From DAOUTY01 sp964453665 (lineage in GTDB: Bacteria; Chloroflexota; Dehalococcoidia; SZUA-161), in the NCBI GenBank assembly GCA_964453665.1, contig CAYVQT010000010.1:1-64000 (forward strand): a stretch of DNA of 64,000 nucleotides, in the 5' to 3' direction. Position 1 is the first letter of the stretch. Each line of letters opens with the position of its first letter. The position numbers and the translations under genes were made by a program. The notes under the pieces are model-generated. The model saw nothing but the letters and a program-made list of their open reading frames with translations. It searched no databases and was not told where the DNA came from. Below, piece by piece: positions 33,198 through 42,143 of this stretch.

Positions 33198-34220
33198 CTA
33201 GTAAGGCGCGCGTTTCACATGCTCCCTTAGTCTCAAATAAGATGTGTAAGTTATGTATTGTTTGCGCGCTATGTCCTTCTCCAGCGGAATGATGCGTTTT
33301 CTCTTCCTGCCTATTTGGGCGCGCGCAATGAGGCTCATGGCATTGCTGGCACCGGAGCCATAGGATGCAAGTAATATCGTTTCTCCGGGCTTAGCTTTAT
33401 CCAGTATCCCAGCCAGACTGATGAAGGACGAGCATGAGCCAAGGTCCCCCAACGTCGATGAAATCGCCGGAGCCAGACCTTCCTTTGCGACTCCAAGGTC
33501 TTTTGCCGGCAGGGCTGCAATCCTGTCATCTGGTTGTGGGAAGACTACATAGGTATAATCCTGACCTGTTTTGCCGAGCTTAGATAAGAGACCTTTGCAT
33601 GCCTCGGCCACATGCTTTTGATACCCGTATTCGCGGTCGAACCGGTAGTCATTCCAGTTAGATACCCAGGAGTCCTTGACTGCATGCCACCTGTCGATGA
33701 AAAGGGTAGAGTATGTGTGAACGCCTTCGAAATCGGCTATGGTTCCAGTAGTTCCGATTACCATAGCTACTGCTCCGGCACCGAAAGTGGCGTCACCATC
33801 AGCGCCCGGAGCGGTAGCCCTGTCCTCAGCACCGATAACAATACCACACTTGATCCTTTTAGCTGCAATAGCGTCCAGACATCCCAATAGTGCATTAGCA
33901 AGCGCGTTGAGGGAGCCTGAGTAATCAACCACGGTTGTTTCTGGCTTCAAACCCAGCGTTTCGGCCAGGATTGGGGATACATACTGCTCTATATATGGTG
34001 AAGAGGCGGTGCCGATGTGTATAGCCCCGACCTCTGCCGGATCGATTCCCGCATGGTTTATCGCCCTATCCATGGCTTCGGCAGCCATAGTTACCACATC
34101 CTCGTCCATTCCGCAAACAGATTTCTCCCCGGGTGACCAGCTGCCCCAGGGCATGGCCGCTTCTTTCTGCTCAAGCCTGTAGCGGGGAATATATATTCCA
34201 TATCCGATAATACCAGCCAC
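33198..34220 (-). CDS. HMG-CoA-synthase-fold protein without catalytic triad
   Basis: 340 residues; IIGYGIYIPRYRLEQKE, MDEDVVTMAAEAMDRAINHAGIDPAEVGAIHIG and ILLASYGSGASNAMSL match archaeal-type HMG-CoA synthase. The three catalytic residues are missing: Glu is Ala72 (GTASSPY), Cys is Leu104 (DYSGSLNAL) and His is Pro228 (VFPQPDD). So it cannot do the classical Claisen condensation. It lies beside a thiolase (34240) and a free DUF35 (35432), the three components of the archaeal thiolase/HMGS complex. A CoA-binding scaffold or new chemistry is possible. Confidence 0.83.
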   Translation of the reverse strand: MAGIIGYGIYIPRYRLEQKEAAMPWGSWSPGEKSVCGMDEDVVTMAAEAMDRAINHAGIDPAEVGAIHIGTASSPYIEQYVSPILAETLGLKPETTVVDYSGSLNALANALLGCLDAIAAKRIKCGIVIGAEDRATAPGADGDATFGAGAVAMVIGTTGTIADFEGVHTYSTLFIDRWHAVKDSWVSNWNDYRFDREYGYQKHVAEACKGLLSKLGKTGQDYTYVVFPQPDDRIAALPAKDLGVAKEGLAPAISSTLGDLGSCSSFISLAGILDKAKPGETILLASYGSGASNAMSLIARAQIGRKRKRIIPLEKDIARKQYITYTSYLRLREHVKRAPY

Positions 34221-34239
34221 GTTTGCCTCCTTATGTTAG

Positions 34240-35430
34240 TTACATGGAGCGAGATAGAATATTAACTACCGAAACGCCGAAGGCAGGACCACCCACATTA
34301 TGCTGTAGCCCGATACCCCTCTTTAATTTTACCTGGCGTTTGTCCGCTTCCTCTCGCAATTGTGTTACGACTTCGTAGAGCTGTCCCAGACCGGTCGCCG
34401 CTATCGGGTGTCCGTGGGCTTTTAGACCGCCGCTGGGATTGATCGGGAGCCTGCTGTGCATATCGAACTCGCCGTCCTTGAGCATCCGGGCGGCCTCACC
34501 CTTGCGAGCGAATCCAACGTCCTCGGCATTCATCAGCTCGGTGTTGGTGAAACAGTCGTGAAGCTCGGCGAAGTCCACGTCTTCCGGCTTAATACCTGCC
34601 ATCTCGAAGGCCCCTCGGGCAGCCCTGACGGTAGAAAGCTGCTCGACCAGGCTGCTTCTATCCCAAAGCTGGCTGTGGTCTACGCCGACATTAGTTCCCA
34701 GGACGTAAATCGGCTTATCCGTATACTTCTTGGCCAAATCGGCGCGACATACAATGGCTGCAGCAGCGCCGTCGGTCTGAGGGCAGCAATCGAGCAAATG
34801 CAGTGGCCAGCAAACCGTATAGCTGCCGAGAACACGCTCTATGGTTACCTCGAATCGATAGTGGGCATATGGGCAGAAGGTTCCATTGTGGTGGTTCTTG
34901 ACAGCGACCCTGGCGAAGTCTTCCATGGTATACCCTAGCTGGTACATCTGCCTGGTGGCATGTAAGGCCTGTATCGCTGGACCCCCCTGTCCTATCATCC
35001 ATGCGGGGTGATTGCCTGTTTCCGAGCCGCCGCCGCCGCCTGCGCCGCCCAGGGACTCCGCGGAAGGCTTGTCCCTCATCTTCTCCGCGCCCACTGCAAG
35101 AACAACGTCATAGAGGCCGGATGCAACGCCAAGGCAGGCATGTCTGAAGGTATCGCCACCTGTTGGGCAGGCGTTTTCCAGCCTGGTGACAGGGATCTCA
35201 AGATTACCAATGAAGCTTGCCAGCGATTGCCCGGACTGAGCGCCCTGTCCAATGAAACCACCGCTCCACTGCCCGAACCAGGCCGCTTTGATTTCCCTGG
35301 GATCAATTCCCTTTTCCACGTTATTCAGGCAGTTCAGGTATGCCTCCTGGATCATGCTCTCCAGGCTCTTATCAAAAAGTTCACCGAATCTGATCATCCC
35401 CACACCGATTACCGCAACTTTTCCTCTCAT
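34240..35430 (-). CDS. Thiolase (SCP-x/archaeal acetoacetyl-CoA thiolase type)
   Basis: 396 residues. The catalytic cysteine is present in VTRLENACPTGGDTFRHACLGVASG, and the C-terminal GGLKAHGHPIAATGLGQ carries the catalytic His. VAVIGVGMIRFGELFDKSLESM opens the fold. A glycine-rich loop (SLGGAGGGGGSETGN) is unusual. It can make or break a 3-oxoacyl-CoA. It is flanked by DUF35 and HMGS-fold genes with 2 and 19 bp gaps, so a tripartite complex is likely. Confidence 0.9.
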   Translation of the reverse strand: MRGKVAVIGVGMIRFGELFDKSLESMIQEAYLNCLNNVEKGIDPREIKAAWFGQWSGGFIGQGAQSGQSLASFIGNLEIPVTRLENACPTGGDTFRHACLGVASGLYDVVLAVGAEKMRDKPSAESLGGAGGGGGSETGNHPAWMIGQGGPAIQALHATRQMYQLGYTMEDFARVAVKNHHNGTFCPYAHYRFEVTIERVLGSYTVCWPLHLLDCCPQTDGAAAAIVCRADLAKKYTDKPIYVLGTNVGVDHSQLWDRSSLVEQLSTVRAARGAFEMAGIKPEDVDFAELHDCFTNTELMNAEDVGFARKGEAARMLKDGEFDMHSRLPINPSGGLKAHGHPIAATGLGQLYEVVTQLREEADKRQVKLKRGIGLQHNVGGPAFGVSVVNILSRSM

Positions 35431-35431
35431 C

Positions 35432-35836
35432 TTAATCCTCCTCCACCAATCTGAACTTGTAACCGTATACGTTCAGACCCCTATCGGTGTTTAACTTCCT
35501 GAGGACCATTTCAACCTTGGACCCCACCTTCACGTCCTCGGGGGTAGCGGTTTCTGTCATCAAGCCCTGGTATCTGCCGCCGCCCTCAAGGTCAACTATG
35601 ACGGGCGTGATCGGTGGTTCAAAGTTCGGAGGGGGCGCCCAGTTGACGCAGTAGGTGTGCACTGTCCCTTTCTTAGCGAGCTTAAATTCCTCGAGATTTA
35701 AGCTGCCGCATTCGTGACAAATTTTGGTGCGGGGGTAGCTAATATGGCCACAATCCTTACATCTGATGCCAATTAGCCTGAATACCTCTGGGTTGAACCG
35801 CCAGAATACTGGCGATGCTGGAGCAGGTTGTGTCAT
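35432..35836 (-). CDS. DUF35 zinc-ribbon/OB-fold protein
   Basis: 134 residues with a zinc ribbon CKDCGHISYPRTKICHECG, an OB-fold (KGTVHTYCVNW, PPITPVIVDLEGGGRYQGLMTE, VGSKVEMVLRKL) and the tail DRGLNVYGYKFR. The tail resembles that of the DUF35 domains fused to the HMGS-fold proteins (DRGLNNYFWKA at 37067; DGIHNYFWKS at 56898), showing it belongs to the same subfamily. In the archaeal complex DUF35 bridges thiolase and HMG-CoA synthase; here it probably bridges the 34240 and 33198 products. Confidence 0.9.
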   Translation of the reverse strand: MTQPAPASPVFWRFNPEVFRLIGIRCKDCGHISYPRTKICHECGSLNLEEFKLAKKGTVHTYCVNWAPPPNFEPPITPVIVDLEGGGRYQGLMTETATPEDVKVGSKVEMVLRKLNTDRGLNVYGYKFRLVEED

Positions 35837-35884
35837 TCAAACACCTCTCTAATTGGTTTTAGGTTAAATAATACACACATTGTC

Positions 35885-37054
35885 TCAAAGCCCGACGATG
35901 CAGACACTGCACAATGGCGCGTAGGGTTCGTGTCCGAGGTTATGGGCCAGACCGAGCTTAGGGTTCTTGATCTGGCGCTTGTCGGCTCGCCCTTGAAGTT
36001 GAAGATAGAGCTCGTACACCATTCTTATGCCTGAAGCACCGACGGGGTGTCCGAAGCACTTCAGCCCGCCGTCCGGCTGCACCGGCAGGTCGCCGGTGAG
36101 CTCAAAGGTGCCTGCCTCAATGTCATCCTTGACCCTGCCTCTTTCGCAGAACTGAAGATCCTCCATGGTAACTGCCTCGGTTATGGAAAAGCAGTCATGT
36201 ACCTCAGCCATACCTATTTCCCCGCGCGGATCTGTGATTCCGGCCTCCTCGTAAGCTGCCACAGCAGCCCGGTATGACTCTTCGACATGCGTGTAGTCGT
36301 ACTCGGACGTTATTCGCCCGGAAGAGGGCGTGCCGCATATCTGCAGCGCCTTCAAATATACGGGATCCTTGCGAAATTCTTTGGCTTTGTCGGCACGCGT
36401 CATGATCGCAGCGGCACCGCCGTCGGAGACCCCGCAGCAGTCGAACAGCCCCAGCGGCCAGGCGATGATCGGGGCATTCAGCACACGCTCCACGGTCAGC
36501 ACATTCCTCAAATGGGCCTTGGGATTCAATGAGCCGTTGGCATGGCTCTTCACCGAGATCTTGGCCAGCATTGTCTTGCCTTCCTCGGGGTTCAAGCCGT
36601 AGCGGTGGAAGTACTTGGTGGCCATCATCGCGAAGACGCCCGGCATTGTTGCCACAGCGTGCGTATGGGTTCGGTTATCCATACCCGGCAGGCCGCTCAT
36701 GCCCTCGTCCTTGATCTTCTCCACGCCTACGGCGAGGACGATGTCGTAGATGCCCGCTGCGAGGGCGTAGGCGGCGTTTCTCATGGCGTCCTGGCCCGAA
36801 GCACAGGCATTGACCAGGTGTGACGCCGGTATGTACTGCATTCTCAAGGCCTCTGTGAAGAACCGGCCACCGTGTGCGGTGAAGATGCTGCCTCCCCAGA
36901 GCGCCTCGATGTCCTTCCTTTCAACGCCGGCATCGGCGCAGGCTTCTTCAACGGCATCCACAACAAGGTCAGTCGGGCCCTTGTCCCACAACTCTCCAAA
37001 CCGGGTGCAGCCCATGCCTATAATCGCGACCCGGTCTTTAATGCTTCCTGCCAT
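35885..37054 (-). CDS. Thiolase (SCP-x type)
   Basis: 389 residues. The catalytic cysteine lies in SHLVNACASGQDAMRNAAYALAAG and the histidine in GGLKCFGHPVGASGIRMVYELYLQLQG. N-terminus VAIIGMGCTRFGELWDKGPTDLVVDAVEEACADAGV. LGLFDCCGVSDGGAAAI and AEVHDCFSITEAVTMEDL are shared with the thiolase at 58337. It sits 12 bp downstream of an HMGS-fold/DUF35 fusion gene, an order repeated at 56.9-59.5 kb. Acyl specificity unknown. Confidence 0.92.
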   Translation of the reverse strand: MAGSIKDRVAIIGMGCTRFGELWDKGPTDLVVDAVEEACADAGVERKDIEALWGGSIFTAHGGRFFTEALRMQYIPASHLVNACASGQDAMRNAAYALAAGIYDIVLAVGVEKIKDEGMSGLPGMDNRTHTHAVATMPGVFAMMATKYFHRYGLNPEEGKTMLAKISVKSHANGSLNPKAHLRNVLTVERVLNAPIIAWPLGLFDCCGVSDGGAAAIMTRADKAKEFRKDPVYLKALQICGTPSSGRITSEYDYTHVEESYRAAVAAYEEAGITDPRGEIGMAEVHDCFSITEAVTMEDLQFCERGRVKDDIEAGTFELTGDLPVQPDGGLKCFGHPVGASGIRMVYELYLQLQGRADKRQIKNPKLGLAHNLGHEPYAPLCSVCIVGL

Positions 37055-37066
37055 ATTCTGCCTCCT

Positions 37067-38521
37067 TTAGCACCTGATGGGTCGAGCTTTCCAGAAGTAG
37101 TTGTTGAGGCCCCTGTCGAAGAAGACCTTCCTGAAGGTCATCTCGACTTCTATGCCTACCTGGACTTGATCGGGATTGCGGTCGGTAAGGTCGAAAAGTG
37201 ATCTCCCTCCGCCTTCGAACTCAATCATCGCCACTGACGTTGGCGGATCGAGAGATGGGCTCAGCATATCATGGGTGTAGCTGAAAACAGTGGCCTTGCG
37301 GCGAGCGAAATTGTAGTCATCGAAATCGTCCACCGCCCCGCAGACAGCGCACACGCGTATGGGAGTGGTGGTCATGCCGCCGTAGTCGTACTGAGGGGTG
37401 CCGCAGCGCCTGCACTTGATTCCCCAGAGGCCCAGGTCAACGTGCCGTTCCCGCCAGTTAGCTGCCAGGGAGATGTGCCCTCTCTCGGGTCGCCTGGCCT
37501 GGTCGAGGGGCACGATATCACGCCAGCGAAGGTAGTCATTGTAGCTGCGCATCATCCCCTTGGATTCGAGGTGCTTCGCATACCCGCGTCGCTCGCTCAG
37601 CTTGCCTATAGCGTCGGTCACTTGCAGTACGTATGCATCAGCGCCGTTGCCATAGGCGGCGAACAGTATCTTATCTCCGGGCTTCGCCTGCTCCAGCGCA
37701 GCCACCAGCATCACAAATGACATGGCTGAGCCGAGAAGTCCCACGGTCATGAAAACACCGCCGGGGTCCAGTAGTTGCGCCGGATCGAACCCTAACTCAC
37801 CCGCAACTCTTCCGTGCCTTCTGACATCGCCGGGAGGATCGAAGACTACCCTGGCCAGGTCCTTGGTATTGAGGCCTGCCTTCTTCATAACCCCTGATAT
37901 AGCCTCGGGCATGACCTTTGAGTAGCTCTCGTCCATGGTCATGCGGTCTTCCCATGAGCGGATGAAAGTATCGGCCTCACCGCGCCATGTTGCAGCAAGC
38001 TCATCCGAGACCGAGTAGCAGTCAAGAACCTCGGCGATGACATTCTCTTTGCCCAGGAGCAGGGCGCCGGCGGCATCGCCGAGGGCCTGCTCAGTCATGC
38101 CCGATGGGGGAGACAGGCGAACGTCGGATGCTGTTACCAGTATGCTGTCCGACCTCCCTGAGGATATAGCATCGAGTGCGAAGCCCAGGGCAGCCGTGCC
38201 CGAACGCAGTGCACTCGTAATATCGACGGTTCTGATATCCCGTCGGAGACTAAGTGCCAGCGCCATGGTGGCCGAGCACAACTTCTCCTTATAGGGGGAG
38301 GTGGTTGAAGCGTAGAAGAGGCCGTCTACCGATTTTGGGTCAAAATCTCGGAGACAGTCCAGGGCCGCCTCTACAGCCATGGTCACACTGTCTTCGTCAT
38401 AGTAGGCTACAGCTCGCTCCCCCGGCATAGCAAAGCCTCCCCACGCTTTCAGAAAAAGCTGTCGATCTATCCGATGCCAGGGTATATAGGCACCATATGA
38501 GGTTATTCCTATCATCGACAT
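37067..38521 (-). CDS. HMG-CoA-synthase-fold protein fused to DUF35, catalytic triad lost
   Basis: 484 residues. Residues 1-~340 follow HMG-CoA synthase (GITSYGAYIPWHRIDRQ, YDEDSVTMAVEAALDCL). Residues ~370-484 are a DUF35 domain with zinc-ribbon cysteines (CRRCGTPQYD... RVCAVCG) and an OB-fold ending DRGLNNYFWKARPIRC. The catalytic Glu, Cys and His are replaced by Thr73 (ASTTSPY), Leu105 (TSALRSGTAAL) and Asp228 (VVFDPPGD). It is the first gene of the minus-strand operon and is followed by a Cys-containing thiolase. Fusion explains how the DUF35 bridge is kept near the thiolase. Non-catalytic scaffold or altered chemistry is inferred. Confidence 0.87.
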   Translation of the reverse strand: MSMIGITSYGAYIPWHRIDRQLFLKAWGGFAMPGERAVAYYDEDSVTMAVEAALDCLRDFDPKSVDGLFYASTTSPYKEKLCSATMALALSLRRDIRTVDITSALRSGTAALGFALDAISSGRSDSILVTASDVRLSPPSGMTEQALGDAAGALLLGKENVIAEVLDCYSVSDELAATWRGEADTFIRSWEDRMTMDESYSKVMPEAISGVMKKAGLNTKDLARVVFDPPGDVRRHGRVAGELGFDPAQLLDPGGVFMTVGLLGSAMSFVMLVAALEQAKPGDKILFAAYGNGADAYVLQVTDAIGKLSERRGYAKHLESKGMMRSYNDYLRWRDIVPLDQARRPERGHISLAANWRERHVDLGLWGIKCRRCGTPQYDYGGMTTTPIRVCAVCGAVDDFDDYNFARRKATVFSYTHDMLSPSLDPPTSVAMIEFEGGGRSLFDLTDRNPDQVQVGIEVEMTFRKVFFDRGLNNYFWKARPIRC

Positions 38522-38552
38522 CTCCTTTTAGAATCTATAGCTCTGCCCACAT

Positions 38553-38581
38553 AGATTAGCAATCGTTTCGAATTCTGTCAA
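38553..38581 (-). promoter_or_regulatory. Promoter P1 for the HMGS-fold/thiolase/AOR operon
   Basis: Minus strand TTGACA (38581-38576), a 17-base spacer and TAATCT (38558-38553). The start codon at 38521 lies about 25 bases past the predicted start, with AAAAGGAG as ribosome site. The -35 is a perfect consensus. Confidence 0.65.
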
Positions 38582-38589
38582 AAATGCAT

Positions 38590-38618
38590 ATTATCCGTAC
38601 TATCTAGATAATTTGCAA
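38590..38618 (-). promoter_or_regulatory. Promoter P2 for the same operon
   Basis: A second, upstream pair on the minus strand: TTGCAA (38618-38613), 17-base spacer, GATAAT (38595-38590). It overlaps the palindromic TATCTAGATA at 38601-38610, a possible regulator site between the two elements. Confidence 0.5.
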
Positions 38619-38649
38619 AACTGCCCCCATGAGGATAATGCCAAGAGTT

Positions 38650-38766
38650 GTTTATGAGTATAGTGTCGCTCCTTGTTTTATCCCACTATCGTTTCTTAAT
38701 GACTCTTAAGGGTTGCACCATATGAGATAGTGGTGGCACGGTGTAGACAACAGTGTTAGCACCTGA
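38650..38766 (+). repeat. Conserved intergenic element, copy 2
   Basis: Ungapped match to 29771-29887 (see that entry). Here the element ends at the spacer of a forward promoter and precedes the response regulator gene. The inverted repeat is CACCAT-ATGAG-ATAGTG (one mismatch) and the palindrome is GTGTTAGCAC (one mismatch). It may be the operator that the regulator itself or another NarL-type protein binds. Confidence 0.65.
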
Positions 38767-38772
38767 CATAAT
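38744..38772 (+). promoter_or_regulatory. Promoter of the NarL-type response regulator gene
   Basis: TAGACA (38744-38749), a 17-base spacer and CATAAT (38767-38772). The -35 and spacer lie in the duplicated element. In copy 1 the same positions read TGGGTA and TTAGTA, so that copy is a weaker or inactive promoter. Confidence 0.55.
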
Positions 38773-38793
38773 TAGGGTAAGGGAGTATAGGCC

Positions 38794-38819
38794 CCCATCT
38801 GGGTCCAGTTGCAGATGGG
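38794..38819 (+). promoter_or_regulatory. Leader hairpin before the response regulator gene
   Basis: CCCATCTG (38794-38801) and CAGATGGG (38812-38819) form a perfect 8-bp stem with a 10-base loop in the 5' leader, some 15 bases before the GGAGAGGAG ribosome site. A TTTT follows a few bases later. It could act as an attenuator or as an RNA stabiliser. Confidence 0.4.
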
Positions 38820-38845
38820 CGGTGTTTTGGGAGAGGAGTGTGCGC

Positions 38846-39508
38846 ATGGAGAAAACAAGAGTGATAATAGTGGATGACGAGGCACTTTTCAGGGAACTGT
38901 TAGTTCGTACTTTGTCTGCGGAGCCAGTAATTGAGGTGGTTGGAGTGGCCGAGGATGGCGAGAAGGCTGTCAGCCTCACCAGGGAGAAAATACCGGACGT
39001 CGTGCTTATGGATATTGAGCTCCCCGGAGAGATGGACGGGATTGAGTCGGCATTAGAGATTAAAAGGGAAATGCCGCAGATAGGAATCGTAATCCTTTCA
39101 GCTCATAGTGAACGGCGCTATGTTACAAGCTTGCCTCTTGAAGAGATACAGGGCTGGGGTTATCTCTTGAAACAGACAGTGCCGGACTTGGCCACTATCG
39201 TGCGTGCCATCCAGGGGAGCAAAGTGGGTATGGTAGTATTAGACCCCGCGGTGGTGGCGGGCCTTCGGCCTAGGCAGGGTTCGGCGGTAGCGAGGTTGAA
39301 CCCGAGACATCAGGAGGTGCTGGAGCTTCTTGCCCAGGGCTATAGCAACGCCGCTATAGCACAGCAGCTTAGGCTGTCCCGAAAGTCTGTGGAAACCTAT
39401 ATCAACGCTATCTATCAGGAACTACATCTCTCCCATGAGCCAGACATTCACGCCCGAGTAAAAGCTACCCTTCTCTATCTGGAAAGCTCCAAGAGCCGTC
39501 AGGGATAG
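38846..39508 (+). CDS. NarL/LuxR-family response regulator
   Basis: 220 residues from ATG 38846 (MEKTRVIIVDDEALF) with GGAGAGGAG seven bases upstream; an in-frame earlier start at 38753 would add leader-like residues and run through the promoter. Receiver domain ~1-125 with acidic pocket DDE and phospho-Asp in DVVLMDIELPGEMDG. C-terminal LuxR HTH ~150-215: LNPRHQEVLELLAQGYSNAAIAQQLRLSRKSVETYINAIYQEL. It is a DNA-binding transcription regulator. Its likely kinase is the PAS histidine kinase encoded convergently at 39911-41917. Confidence 0.93.
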   Translation: MEKTRVIIVDDEALFRELLVRTLSAEPVIEVVGVAEDGEKAVSLTREKIPDVVLMDIELPGEMDGIESALEIKREMPQIGIVILSAHSERRYVTSLPLEEIQGWGYLLKQTVPDLATIVRAIQGSKVGMVVLDPAVVAGLRPRQGSAVARLNPRHQEVLELLAQGYSNAAIAQQLRLSRKSVETYINAIYQELHLSHEPDIHARVKATLLYLESSKSRQG

Positions 39509-39609
39509 ACGGAAGAGAATCGTCAGGCTAGCACTATGTTATCTGTTTCCAAAGGCGTTACTCTGGTTGCGGTTGATAAGGCTGAGCTCTAGCCAGGAGA
39601 GGGATGTAG

Positions 39610-39978
39610 GTGTACCGGGTTATTGTAGCTGATGACGAACCAGAGTTTCGAGGATGGCTCCGGTCAATTCTGGAGGAGAGCGGGGACTTCCAGTTGGTAG
39701 GAGAGGCTAGTACTGGCACTGAAGCAGTTAGCCTTATCCCCTCTTTGACGCCTGATCTGGTGATAGCGGATATGTATATGCCGGAGCCAGATGGCTTAGA
39801 GGTGACAAGGTACGTGCAACGTCACTATCCTGATATAAAAGCGATACTCGTCAGTGCTCATGAGGAGCGCGTCTATGAGAAACTGGCGAGGGAGGAAGGC
39901 GCGCTGGCCTTTATTCCAAAGGTAAGACTCTCTCTGGAGGCTCTGCGCCGGGCCCTGCAAGGGGAAGAGCAGCTATAA
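39610..39978 (+). CDS. Single-domain response regulator (CheY-like receiver)
   Basis: 122 residues with a GTG start and GGAGAGGG upstream. YRVIVADDEPEFRGWLRSILEESGDF, phospho-Asp in DLVIADMYMPEPDGLEV, SAHEERVYEKL and a K in AFIPKVRLSLEAL show a complete receiver, but there is no output domain. It may act in a phosphorelay or by protein contact. Its last 68 bases overlap the 3' end of the histidine kinase gene on the other strand. Confidence 0.88.
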   Translation: MYRVIVADDEPEFRGWLRSILEESGDFQLVGEASTGTEAVSLIPSLTPDLVIADMYMPEPDGLEVTRYVQRHYPDIKAILVSAHEERVYEKLAREEGALAFIPKVRLSLEALRRALQGEEQL

Positions 39979-41917
39979 CCTCTGTTCCCTCATCTGGGGC
40001 ACTGCGGACAGTACAATTCCCGCCTACGACCTCAGCGTAATCATGCATCATAAGTATGCCCTGTCCAGTGGGCGTACTTTCTATGTCGAATCCCTGCCCA
40101 TTGTTTCGCACGGTAAGACGCAACCATTCTTTAGAGGACAGTTCTAGCCTTATGGTTAACCTGCTGGCTTTCGCGTGTTTTACCGCATTGGTTAACGCCT
40201 CTTCGGCGATTCGGTAGGCTGCTAGCCTAACTTGCTCTAGAATCAACTGCGGATTAGCCCTCTCCTGCTGTATGAGCGTATCGTCCAACTCTGTCTCAAC
40301 AGCAATGGCCGTCTCGAATTGGTCACCTAGAGATTGCAGGGCCGCGATAAGGCCCCGACGCAGAATCGAGGGGTAAAGCTGGTGGCTGATAGCCCTTACT
40401 TGGCTCTCAAGCAACTCTACAAGTTTCTGACGTAGATCACCTAGCTCGTGGGCGAGCTCTTCTGTTGGGGCCATGCGCTCCAGTTCCGCTAGCCGGTGTA
40501 GAAGGATAATTAGCCTGTTTTGCACAGAGCCGTGGAGTTGGTGCGCAATGTCCCTTCGGACGGATTCTTGAACAGTTACCATCCTCTGGCGGGAGAGTTG
40601 CAGTTCCTCCGCCCTTGCCAGAGCCGCCGCGTGCTCGATGCGTTCCTCCTCTGCCATCTTGCGCTCGGTGATATCGCGAAAGTGGGCAAGGATGCCAGCT
40701 ACAACAGGATCATCGAGAAAGTTCCTGACCATGACCTCAAGGGTACGCCATGAACCGTCTCTATGCAGGGCACGCAACTCGCCGTGATATGTAGAACCTG
40801 GATTTTGCAGCAGTTTGGTAAAGGACTCGGTAACAAATTGCAGGTCGTCTGGATGAACGAATTCCAGGGCATTCCTGTTAGTATGCTCGTCGATTTTATA
40901 TCCCAGCACGCGTTCAATTGACGGGCTCTGGTAGATAATATGTCCGTCTCTATCCAGAATGGAAATGTTATCTAGGGAATTTTCGATCATTATCCTGAAG
41001 TGTTCCTCTCTCTGTTTCAGTGCCTCCTCAGCACGCTTGCGCTCTGTAGTGTCGCGAGCGTTGACAATGACACCATTAACTGTGGGATCATCGACGAGAT
41101 TATTTGCTATACCTTCGATCACGAGCCACGAACCGTTATTGTGCCGGAAGCGGACTTCGATGGATACAGGCTGCCCCGGGTGATTGGCAAGGGTGTCATA
41201 GTTGTCGATAATACTCTTTACGTCATCTGGATGGAGGAAATCAAGAGCGTACTTACCTATCAATTCATGCGGTTTATAGCCCAGGGTTCTTTCTATAGAT
41301 GGGCTCACATAGCGGATGGTTTGATCGGCATTGGTGATTACGCTGATGTCCATGGAATTCTCGATAAGAGCGCGGAAGTTTTCCTCCCTCTCTTTCAGGG
41401 CGTCCTCGGCACGCTTGCGTTCTGTGATATCCCTCATTATAGCGACCATGTTTCTTGGGTTGCCCTGGGTATCCTTTATAACAAAAGCTGTAAATGAGAC
41501 CGGGATTTCCTTGCCTGATTTGGTTATAGCGCCCATATCAATGTATCCGGTGCTGCCTTTTACCATAACTTCTTTCATAGCTTTCTTGGCCTTTTCCTGC
41601 TCCCTCCAACTGCGATAAGTTGGTAACTCGAGAGCGGACTTACCGATCAAATCTTCTGATTTGTATCCAAGTAGTTTCTCGCATGCTTTATTGATATAGA
41701 GTACCTTGCCTTCTACATCTACAAGCATGACGCTGTCAGTCATTTCTTCAATAGTCGCTGATGCCACAAGTTCACGCTGGAGCAGTGCCTCCTCTGTCCA
41801 CCCGCTCCCGTTACCGGACTTCTCAAGTTTGGCAATGCGCTTATACAGGGTTTCTAACTCTGCTATGAGTTGTTTCTTGGTCTTAAACTCGTATTTTTTC
41901 TCTAATTCTCTTACCAT
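39911..41917 (-). CDS. Cytoplasmic triple-PAS sensor histidine kinase (NarL type)
   Basis: 668 residues without a membrane segment. A short coiled coil (~10-35) is followed by three PAS/PAC domains at about 50-165, 175-295 and 300-420 (each ending in a RDITERK-like PAC signature), a HisKA_3 dimerisation domain with phospho-His in RRDIAHQLHGSVQNRL, and a HATPase with EEALTNAVKHAKASR and NNGQGFD. Probably senses an internal signal such as redox or a small molecule. It faces two response regulator genes and overlaps one of them at the 3' ends, so the three form one signalling unit. Confidence 0.92.
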   Translation of the reverse strand: MVRELEKKYEFKTKKQLIAELETLYKRIAKLEKSGNGSGWTEEALLQRELVASATIEEMTDSVMLVDVEGKVLYINKACEKLLGYKSEDLIGKSALELPTYRSWREQEKAKKAMKEVMVKGSTGYIDMGAITKSGKEIPVSFTAFVIKDTQGNPRNMVAIMRDITERKRAEDALKEREENFRALIENSMDISVITNADQTIRYVSPSIERTLGYKPHELIGKYALDFLHPDDVKSIIDNYDTLANHPGQPVSIEVRFRHNNGSWLVIEGIANNLVDDPTVNGVIVNARDTTERKRAEEALKQREEHFRIMIENSLDNISILDRDGHIIYQSPSIERVLGYKIDEHTNRNALEFVHPDDLQFVTESFTKLLQNPGSTYHGELRALHRDGSWRTLEVMVRNFLDDPVVAGILAHFRDITERKMAEEERIEHAAALARAEELQLSRQRMVTVQESVRRDIAHQLHGSVQNRLIILLHRLAELERMAPTEELAHELGDLRQKLVELLESQVRAISHQLYPSILRRGLIAALQSLGDQFETAIAVETELDDTLIQQERANPQLILEQVRLAAYRIAEEALTNAVKHAKASRLTIRLELSSKEWLRLTVRNNGQGFDIESTPTGQGILMMHDYAEVVGGNCTVRSAPDEGTEVIAALPLAGPGAEPPERVLPLE

Positions 41918-42143
41918 GATGTGTCTAACTCATAGGCTGGATGTACAATCCTTGGGTAGCGCACATGATATCAGAAACACAAGGGTAGTGCAACGATAAG
42001 GGTGATACGGGTGTAGGTGATGGGATGAATCGAGTTCATTACATGACCAGGATGTCCCCTGGTGATGCTGCCTGCTACTCGAAGGTCAAGTCTGAGGCGG
42101 AGTAGTTAAAACATGGTGTGTGTTATCTGTTGTGTAGTATAAT

